A DNA stretch of 64,000 nt, taken from contig NZ_JRGM01000136.1 of NCBI RefSeq assembly GCF_000764665.1, positions 1 to 64,000 on the forward strand. Direction: 5' to 3'. Shown one piece after another: positions 42,788-48,768 of the stretch (the stretch's first letter is position 1; each line of letters begins with the position of its first letter). Under the pieces are notes generated by a model. The model did not search any database, was not told the DNA's origin, and was given only the letters and a program-made list of their open reading frames with translations. The position numbers and the translations under genes are program-made. The stretch comes from Aeromonas lacus (GTDB lineage: Bacteria > Pseudomonadota > Gammaproteobacteria > Enterobacterales > Aeromonadaceae).

Positions 42788-44629
42788 ATGCCGAAGTTGA
42801 GATCCGCCACCACCACCCACGGACGTAACATGGCCGGGGCCCGTGCCCTGTGGCGCGCCACCGGAATGACCGATCAGGATTTCGGCAAACCCATCATCGC
42901 CGTGGTCAACTCCTTTACCCAGTTCGTGCCGGGCCACGTTCACCTCAAGGATCTGGGCCAGCTGGTGGCGCGCGAAATCGAAGCCGCCGGCGGCGTTGCC
43001 AAGGAGTTCAACACCATCGCCGTGGATGACGGCATCGCCATGGGCCACGGCGGCATGCTCTACTCCCTGCCATCGCGGGAGCTGATTGCCGACTCGGTGG
43101 AGTACATGGTCAACGCCCACTGCGCCGATGCCATGGTTTGCATCTCCAACTGCGACAAGATCACCCCGGGGATGCTGATGGCCGCACTGCGCATCAACAT
43201 CCCGGTCATTTTTGTCTCCGGCGGCCCGATGGAAGCGGGCAAGACCAAGCTCTCTGACCAGATCATCAAGCTGGATCTGGTAGACGCCATGATCCAGGGT
43301 GCCGACCCCAAGGTCTCCGACGCCCAGAGCGAACAGGTGGAGCGCAGTGCCTGCCCCACCTGCGGCTCCTGCTCCGGCATGTTTACCGCCAACTCCATGA
43401 ACTGCCTGACCGAGGCGCTTGGCCTCTCCCAGCCGGGTAACGGCTCCATGCTGGCGACCCACGCCGATCGCGAGCAGCTATTCAAGCTGGCGGGTCAGCG
43501 CATCGTGACGCTGGCCAAGCGCTGGTATGAACAGGATGACGAGAGCGCCCTGCCGCGCAATATCGCCACCAAGGCGGCGTTCGAGAACGCCATGGCGCTG
43601 GATATCGCCATGGGCGGCTCCACCAATACCGTGCTTCACCTGCTGGCGGCGGCGCAGGAAGCCGGGGTGGACTTCACTATGGCCGATATCGACCGCATGT
43701 CCCGCAAGGTGCCGCAGCTGTGCAAGGTGGCGCCCTCTACCCAGAAGTACCATATGGAAGATGTGCACCGCGCCGGTGGCGTGGTGGCGATTCTGGGCCA
43801 GTTGGAAAAAGCGGGTCTGGTACACGGCGATACCCGCACTGTGCTGGGTTGCTCTCTCGTCGAACAGCTCAATGAATATGACGTCAGCCGTCAGCCGAGT
43901 CAGGAGGTGGTGGACTTCTACCGCGCAGGCCCGGCCGGGATCCGCACCACCAAGGCGTTCAGTCAGGATTGCCGCTGGCCGGAGCTGGATCTGGACCGTG
44001 CCGAGGGCTGCATCCGCTCGCTGGACAACGCCTACAGCCAGGAGGGCGGCCTCGCCGTGCTCTCCGGCAACCTCGCGGTCAACGGCGCCATCGTCAAGAC
44101 CGCCGGGGTGGATGAAGAGAACCTCACCTTCCGTGGTCCGGCCCGGGTATTCGAGAGTCAGGAGAGCGCGGTGAACGGCATCCTCGACGGCACAGTGAAA
44201 GCGGGCGAGGTAGTGGTGATCCGCTACGAAGGGCCGAAAGGGGGCCCCGGCATGCAGGAGATGCTCTACCCCACCACCTATCTCAAATCCATGGGCCTCG
44301 GCAAGGCGTGCGCCCTGATCACCGATGGCCGTTTCTCCGGCGGTACTTCAGGCCTCTCCATCGGCCACGTTTCGCCGGAGGCCGCTTCCGGCGGCACCAT
44401 AGGTCTGGTGGAGGATGGTGACATCATCAGTATCAACATCCCGGCTCGCAGCATGGTGCTGGAAGTGGCCGACAGCGTGCTGGCCGCCCGCCGCGTCGCC
44501 GTGGAAGCTCGAGGCTGGAAGCCGCTCGATCGTCAGCGTCAGGTCTCTTTTGCCCTGCGCGCCTATGCCATGTTCGCCACCAGCGCCGATAAAGGTGCGG
44601 TGCGCGATCGTTCGATGCTGGGGGAATAA
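42788..44629 (+). CDS. ilvD: Dihydroxy-acid dehydratase
   Basis: A 613-residue Fe-S dehydratase forming 2-keto acids in Val/Ile synthesis. Cluster and metal residues are seen in [31 protein letters not shown] and [10 protein letters not shown]; the C terminus is [17 protein letters not shown]. The start was chosen from the family N terminus [26 protein letters not shown]; the frame is open further upstream without a good site. A partial copy of the last 16 codons follows at 44698-44748. Confidence 0.97.
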   Translation: MPKLRSATTTHGRNMAGARALWRATGMTDQDFGKPIIAVVNSFTQFVPGHVHLKDLGQLVAREIEAAGGVAKEFNTIAVDDGIAMGHGGMLYSLPSRELIADSVEYMVNAHCADAMVCISNCDKITPGMLMAALRINIPVIFVSGGPMEAGKTKLSDQIIKLDLVDAMIQGADPKVSDAQSEQVERSACPTCGSCSGMFTANSMNCLTEALGLSQPGNGSMLATHADREQLFKLAGQRIVTLAKRWYEQDDESALPRNIATKAAFENAMALDIAMGGSTNTVLHLLAAAQEAGVDFTMADIDRMSRKVPQLCKVAPSTQKYHMEDVHRAGGVVAILGQLEKAGLVHGDTRTVLGCSLVEQLNEYDVSRQPSQEVVDFYRAGPAGIRTTKAFSQDCRWPELDLDRAEGCIRSLDNAYSQEGGLAVLSGNLAVNGAIVKTAGVDEENLTFRGPARVFESQESAVNGILDGTVKAGEVVVIRYEGPKGGPGMQEMLYPTTYLKSMGLGKACALITDGRFSGGTSGLSIGHVSPEAASGGTIGLVEDGDIISINIPARSMVLEVADSVLAARRVAVEARGWKPLDRQRQVSFALRAYAMFATSADKGAVRDRSMLGE

Positions 44630-44631
44630 AG

Positions 44632-44748
44632 ATGAATTCCAATATGAAATATCAGCCGTCGACCCTATTTGCCTGCCTCAGCTTGTGTTTCGACAAGAGT
44701 GCCGACAAAGGGTTGGTGTGGCGCGACCGCCTGATGCTGGGGGAGTAA
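44632..44748 (+). CDS. 38-codon ORF repeating the ilvD 3' end, between ilvD and ilvA
   Basis: ATG 44632 to TAA 44748, with GGGGGAAT from the ilvD end as ribosome binding site 7 bases upstream. Its last 16 residues, SADKGLVWRDRLMLGE, copy the IlvD end [15 protein letters not shown] with one extra codon. At the DNA level 38 of 48 bases agree, and most differences are synonymous third positions. The first 22 codons (MNSNMKYQPSTLFACLSLCF) match nothing I know. It ends three bases before the ilvA start, so translation could couple ilvD to ilvA. It may be a scar of recombination. Confidence 0.55.
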   Translation: MNSNMKYQPSTLFACLSLCFDKSADKGLVWRDRLMLGE

Positions 44749-44751
44749 GTC

Positions 44752-46272
44752 ATGGTCTCTGCGGCTGATTATCTACGCAAGGTGCTGCTCTCTCCCGTCT
44801 ATGAGGCGGCGCGGGTGACCCCGTTGCAAACGTTGAAAAAACTCTCCGAGCGGCTCGGCAACCACGTCAGTCTGAAGCGGGAGGATCTGCAACCGGTCCA
44901 CTCCTTCAAGCTGCGCGGCGCCTACCACAAGATCGCCACCCTGACTCAGGAACAGAAGGATCACGGCGTCATCGCCGCCTCCGCCGGCAACCACGCGCAA
45001 GGGGTCGCCCTGTCGGCGGCCAAGCTCGGCATCAAGGCGATCATAGTGATGCCCAAGACCACACCGGACATCAAGATCGACGCGGTGCGTCGTCAGGGCG
45101 GCAACGTCATGCTGTTTGGCAACAGCTTCGACGAGGCCTATGCCGAGAGCCGCCGCCTCGCCGAGTTGGAGGGTTACACCCTGATCCCGCCGTTTGACGA
45201 CGTCGAGGTGATCGCCGGGCAGGGCACCATCGGCAAGGAGCTGCTGGATCAGGACATTCACCTCACCCACGTCTTCGTGCCGGTGGGGGGCGGTGGTCTG
45301 GCCGCCGGGGTGGCGGTCTATATCAAGCAGCTGCTGCCGGATGTGAAGGTGATCGGGGTGGAGGCGGAAGGCTCAGCCTGCCTCAAGGCGGCCATGGCGG
45401 CGGGCGAGCCGGTCAATCTGGAGCGCGTCTCGTTGTTTGCCGACGGGGTGGCGGTCAGGCGCATCGGTGAGGAGACCTTCCGCCTCTGTAACCAGTATCT
45501 GGACGAGGTGGTGACCGTCTCCAATGACCAGATCTGCGCCGCGCTGAAAGATATCTTCGACGACTGCCGCGCCATCGCCGAGCCGTCGGGTGCCCTGTCG
45601 CTGGCGGGCCTCAAGGCCTACAGCGAGCGTGAGCAGGTCAAGGGTGGGCGGATGGCGGCCATTCTCTCCGGTGCCAACGTCAACTTCCACAGCCTGCGCT
45701 ACGTGTCGGAGCGCTGCGAGATTGGCGAGAAGCGCGAGGGCATGCTGGCGGTGACCATCCCCGAGCGCAAGGGGGCCTTCCTCGACTTTTGCCGTCAGCT
45801 CGGGCCCCGTATGGTGACCGAATTCAACTACCGCTATGCGGATGCGGCCCAGGCTTCGCTGTTTGTTTCGGTGCGCCTCACCGGCGGTGACGAGGAGCTC
45901 GGCCAGATCATCGATCAGCTGGGTGGCAACGGCTATCCGGTGGTCAACATGACCGAGAGCGAGCTGGCCAAAAACCACGTGCGCTACATGATTGGTGGTC
46001 GCCCGGCCCGGCCCCTTGGTGAGCGCCTCTACAGCTTCAAGTTTCCGGAGCAGCCGGGGGCCCTGATGCGCTTTCTGGAGACGTTGGGCTGTCGCTGGAA
46101 CATCAGCCTGTTCCACTACCGCAACCACGGTGCCGACTACGGCCGGGTGCTCTGCGCGTTCGAGCTGCCGGACGAGGACGTTGCCGCCTTCCACGACTAC
46201 CTGCGCGAGATTGGCTACGGCTGGAAAGAGGTGAGCGACGACCCCGCCTACCGACTGTTCCTGGCCAGTTGA
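44752..46272 (+). CDS. ilvA: Threonine deaminase (biosynthetic)
   Basis: A 506-residue PLP enzyme converting threonine to 2-ketobutyrate, the first step of isoleucine synthesis. PLP lysine Lys53 in VHSFKLRGAY; glycine loop VGGGGLAAG; two C-terminal ACT-like regulatory domains (about 325-506, EKREGMLAVTIPERKGAF and LYSFKFPEQPGALMRFL) for isoleucine feedback. It ends the ilv operon, with a terminator 23 bases after the stop. ATG 44752 is four bases from the preceding small ORF. Confidence 0.97.
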   Translation: MVSAADYLRKVLLSPVYEAARVTPLQTLKKLSERLGNHVSLKREDLQPVHSFKLRGAYHKIATLTQEQKDHGVIAASAGNHAQGVALSAAKLGIKAIIVMPKTTPDIKIDAVRRQGGNVMLFGNSFDEAYAESRRLAELEGYTLIPPFDDVEVIAGQGTIGKELLDQDIHLTHVFVPVGGGGLAAGVAVYIKQLLPDVKVIGVEAEGSACLKAAMAAGEPVNLERVSLFADGVAVRRIGEETFRLCNQYLDEVVTVSNDQICAALKDIFDDCRAIAEPSGALSLAGLKAYSEREQVKGGRMAAILSGANVNFHSLRYVSERCEIGEKREGMLAVTIPERKGAFLDFCRQLGPRMVTEFNYRYADAAQASLFVSVRLTGGDEELGQIIDQLGGNGYPVVNMTESELAKNHVRYMIGGRPARPLGERLYSFKFPEQPGALMRFLETLGCRWNISLFHYRNHGADYGRVLCAFELPDEDVAAFHDYLREIGYGWKEVSDDPAYRLFLAS

Positions 46273-46295
46273 TGGCACGATCGCGATGAAGAAGG

Positions 46296-46320
46296 AGGGA
46301 GGCGTCGGCCTCCCTTTTTT
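46296..46320 (+). terminator. ilv operon terminator
   Basis: AGGGAGGC pairs with GCCTCCCT around loop GTCG, followed by a T-run. Confidence 0.93.
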
Positions 46321-46419
46321 ATTGGCAGGCCGCTAACTGGCTGTTTTTAGCACAGATAATGCAGGCAAGTTCACACTCCTGATGGCTTGGTCATTTGAGG
46401 CTGGCAGTGGATGGGATAA

Positions 46420-46474
46420 CCTGAATGCGGCGAGGCCGCCTGACGGCTTCACACAGGGAGAGTGCGCATTCAGG
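46420..46474 (+). promoter_or_regulatory. Structured 5' UTR of the ompA-like gene
   Basis: CCTGAATGCG (46420-46429) and CGCATTCAGG (46465-46474) are a perfect 10-bp inverted repeat. An inner GCGGC-GAG-GCCGC hairpin overlaps the left arm, so the two are alternatives. It lies 31 bases before the start codon. E. coli ompA mRNA is stabilised by a 5' stem-loop; a similar role is inferred. Confidence 0.5.
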
Positions 46475-46504
46475 CGCCTAAACGACTTATTGCAGAGGCT
46501 GAAC

Positions 46505-47596
46505 ATGAATAAATCGATGCTTGCCGTGTTGGTCGGCGGATTGCTGGCTGCGGGCGCCGTGCAGGCGGCTGCTCAGGACAACACCTGGTATGCCGGCGGC
46601 AAGGCCGGTTGGTCCAACTACTACGGTGTAGATAAAAACCAGGATATCGCCAGTGCCTTCAATGCTGTAGGCAACAACAGTGAGGACAAGAACGATCTGG
46701 GGCTGGGGGCATTCGCCGGTTACCAGCTCAATCCCAACCTCGGTTTTGAACTGGGCTATGACTGGCTCGGCAAGTACAAGATGAGCGGTGGCAGCGGTGC
46801 GACGGCACTCGATGGCGAGGCGAAGAGCCAGCTGGTACAGGCCACCATGAAGATCAGCTTCCCGGCGACCAACACTCTTGATCTCTATGGTCGTCTGGGT
46901 GGTGGCTATGCCTGGACGGATAGCAAGATCGGCGTTGGTGGCGCGAGCGATACCGGCAAGAAACATGGTGCCGCCTTTGTCGGGGCACTGGGTGCCGAGT
47001 ACACCATCGACCAGAACTGGGCGGCGCGTCTGGAGTACCAATATACTACCCCACTGGGCGACACCTCCATCGATCGTTCAGGCATCGAGCTGGACAATGG
47101 CTTGCTGGCGTTTGGCATGCTCTATCGTTTCGGCCAGCAAGGGGAGGTAGCCCCGGCTCCAGCTCCGGTAGTTGCCGCCCCGGCCCCGGCTGTGGTGGTG
47201 GCACCCAAGGAGTTCAGCCTGAGCTCCGACGTGCTGTTCGAGTTCAACAAGGCGACCCTTAAACCGGCTGCCAGCGAGGCGCTCGACGCCCTGTTCAACC
47301 AGATCGTGGCAGCCAATCCGAAGGACGGGGTGGCCACCGTGATCGGCTACACCGACCGCATCGGTTCCGACAATTACAACCTCGCCCTCTCCGAGAAGCG
47401 GGCCCAGAGTGTGGCCAGCTATCTGGTGGCCAAGGGACTCTATGCCGACAAGGTTCGGGTTGAGGGGCGTGGCAAGGCCAATCCGGTAACCGGCAGCAAC
47501 TGCGCCAGTCACTCCAAACAGGCGTTGATCGCCTGTCTGGCGCCGGATCGCCGGGTCGAAGTCCATCTGGAAGGGGTTTCCCATCCGGCTCAATAA
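46505..47596 (+). CDS. ompA: OmpA-family outer-membrane porin
   Basis: A 363-residue protein: signal peptide (to about 21, AVQAAA), eight-stranded beta-barrel (about 25-210, NTWYAGGKAGWSNYYG to GLLAFGMLYRFGQ), an Ala/Pro hinge (APAPAPVVAAPAPA) and a C-terminal OmpA-like peptidoglycan-binding domain (LFEFNKATLKP, GYTDRIGSDNYNLALSEKRAQSV, CxxH-paired cysteines in NCASHSKQALIACLAPDRRVEV). It anchors the outer membrane to peptidoglycan. ATG 46505 starts the signal peptide; the longer open frame upstream is the 5' UTR. A terminator follows. Confidence 0.95.
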   Translation: MNKSMLAVLVGGLLAAGAVQAAAQDNTWYAGGKAGWSNYYGVDKNQDIASAFNAVGNNSEDKNDLGLGAFAGYQLNPNLGFELGYDWLGKYKMSGGSGATALDGEAKSQLVQATMKISFPATNTLDLYGRLGGGYAWTDSKIGVGGASDTGKKHGAAFVGALGAEYTIDQNWAARLEYQYTTPLGDTSIDRSGIELDNGLLAFGMLYRFGQQGEVAPAPAPVVAAPAPAVVVAPKEFSLSSDVLFEFNKATLKPAASEALDALFNQIVAANPKDGVATVIGYTDRIGSDNYNLALSEKRAQSVASYLVAKGLYADKVRVEGRGKANPVTGSNCASHSKQALIACLAPDRRVEVHLEGVSHPAQ

Positions 47597-47610
47597 GATG
47601 GCAAGAAAAG

Positions 47611-47636
47611 CGGGAGGCCTGGCCTCCCGTTCTTTA
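47611..47636 (+). terminator. ompA terminator
   Basis: CGGGAGGC pairs with GCCTCCCG around a 3-base loop, followed by TTCTTT. Confidence 0.88.
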
Positions 47637-48360
47637 TGGATAACGGGTAGTACAAGGCAATGAATCAGCGAATATTTTCGATATGGAAAATATCGGTGAT
47701 ATGGGAGGTAAATAAATAGATGAAAAAATATCGATTTAAACTTTGCTCCCGCAGAGCCTTTTGGTTAGAATCCCTGCGTGTTATCAACAGATGGATGAAT
47801 ATTATGGACTGCGACAGTTGTAGCCGATTGCAAATCGCGATGCGGGTTTACCAGAGCTGAGGCCGAATATTCTCTCTTTCCTCCTCACTCTGATTGCTCG
47901 AACGTAGCATTAGAGTGCAGCATTTCAATGAGTCACCACTGACTCCCGCAACAGCCAAGGGCCCGTTTTAACAGGGATTGTCGTTGCAAACCGGATTGTT
48001 CCGCTCATCTGCGAGCCGCACCGCCTCGCGAATCATGTAATCGCACGCTTCATCGTCGCCCCTGTTGCGCCGCAAGTCCGTGTTGCCGTCGAGCAGCATC
48101 TGACTGGCCGTTGGCGAGCGGGCGTCGAAGAACAAGATGAATTCCACCATATTGAAAACGGCTCTGTTTTCGATAGGCGTGGTTGCGAATAAATATATCT
48201 TGGGTTTGTGTGAAATATATATTTGGTGGTTTTTGTTTTCCGCTGAAATATATTTCATGGCCTGTCATTTTTCTGTGAATGGCTAAATGAAACACGCCTG
48301 ACATTATTTGACTCGCGCCATTATCTTGTAGTTCGCAATTGTTATCCTGATTTTCATCAT
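47637..48360. other. AT-rich intergenic region, ompA to mgtA leader, no firm gene
   Basis: About 720 bp lower in GC than its surroundings. Two weak ORFs were weighed. ATG 47720 to 47860 (+) encodes 46 Lys/Arg/Cys-containing residues with GGGAGG 11 bases upstream. On the minus strand 48258 to 47968 encodes 96 residues ending NNPVCNDNPC with no clear ribosome binding site. Neither resembles a family I know. The promoter for mgtA is expected in the right half; I did not find a convincing PhoP box. Confidence 0.4.
47968..48258 (-). CDS. Possible small ORF, unknown
   Basis: 96 codons, minus strand. The second half (DARSPTASQMLLDGNTDLRRNRGDDEACDYMIREAVRLADE) has ordinary soluble-protein composition, while the first 35 codons are AT-rich (YISAENKNHQIYISHK). 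No convincing ribosome binding site, domain or neighbour link is visible. It could be a real orphan, a gene remnant or chance. Given as a low-confidence candidate because it is the longest frame in the gap with a plausible C terminus. Confidence 0.25.
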   Translation of the reverse strand: MKYISAENKNHQIYISHKPKIYLFATTPIENRAVFNMVEFILFFDARSPTASQMLLDGNTDLRRNRGDDEACDYMIREAVRLADERNNPVCNDNPC

Positions 48361-48450
48361 CACTACTGGCACTACTGGCACTACTGGCACTACTGGCACT
48401 ACTGGCACTACTGGCACTACTGGCACTACTGGCACTACTGGCACTGCTGG
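48361..48450. repeat. Tandem array of 9-bp unit CACTACTGG, ten copies
   Basis: Nine perfect CACTACTGG units (48361-48441) are followed by one variant CACTGCTGG (48442-48450). The array ends 50 bases before the mgtA leader ORF. Unit length is a multiple of three, so it would keep frame if coding, but no frame through it has a supported start. It is not a CRISPR (no spacers). Confidence 0.95.
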
Positions 48451-48499
48451 CGGATACCCGTATCCGGCCATGTGCCCTGGCAAACTCGGAGGAAAACCG

Positions 48500-48553
48500 A
48501 TGACCGAAGAGCCCAAACCTCGACCCTCGGGGTCCACGCCTCCCCACTCCTGA
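48500..48553 (+). CDS. Proline/acid-rich leader ORF before mgtA (MgtL-like)
   Basis: ATG 48500 to TGA 48553 encodes MTEEPKPRPSGSTPPHS (17 residues, five prolines, early acidic pair). A strong ribosome binding site GGAGG (48488-48492) lies 7 bases upstream. It sits 269 bases before the mgtA start, in the position of the enterobacterial mgtL leader (MEPDPTPLP...), whose translation controls transcription into mgtA. The acidic-Pro N terminus resembles the segment that destabilises ribosomes at low Mg2+. A hairpin (TCCCC-CTAC-GGGGA) abuts the stop. Function is inferred from position, composition and ribosome binding site; the sequence itself is not conserved with MgtL. Confidence 0.6.
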   Translation: MTEEPKPRPSGSTPPHS

Positions 48554-48768
48554 TCCCCCTACGGGGACGGGATGCGGTGTCCTGACCCCTGATCTGACTC
48601 AACCATGCTGGTTAGCGCGACGGCAGACATTTGTCTGACGGGCCGCCCCGTGCGCGGCGATCGAGCGCACCCGCAGCGTGTTGGGTTCACAGCCTTCGAT
48701 ATCAGTACTGACGCCAGGCCAAGCCCGCGACGGGGCCTTCCTGCGCGTAAAAATCAGGATAAAGAGTA
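48554..48768 (+). promoter_or_regulatory. Structured mgtA leader RNA
   Basis: Between the leader ORF and mgtA lie several perfect hairpins: TCCCC/GGGGA (48554-48567), AACCA/TGGTT (48601-48613), CAGACA/TGTCTG (48624-48637) and ACGGG/CCCGT (48638-48651). The first hairpin's GGGGAC arm can also pair with GTCC or CCCC around 48579-48588, giving mutually exclusive folds. This fits a leader whose folding depends on translation of the small ORF or on Mg2+. Confidence 0.5.

Noticed and set aside
46382-46504. N-terminal extension of the OmpA-like protein
   Set aside because: The signal peptide begins at ATG 46505; the upstream frame covers the structured 5' UTR.
48361-48450. CRISPR array
   Set aside because: Units are directly adjacent with no spacers, and no cas genes are present.
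48050-48547. Minus-strand ORF with Ser-Ala-Ser repeats through the 9-bp array
   Set aside because: The repeat is open in several frames because of its 9-bp unit; the ORF has no ribosome binding site, and the flanking residues look like random translation of GC-rich and AT-rich DNA.
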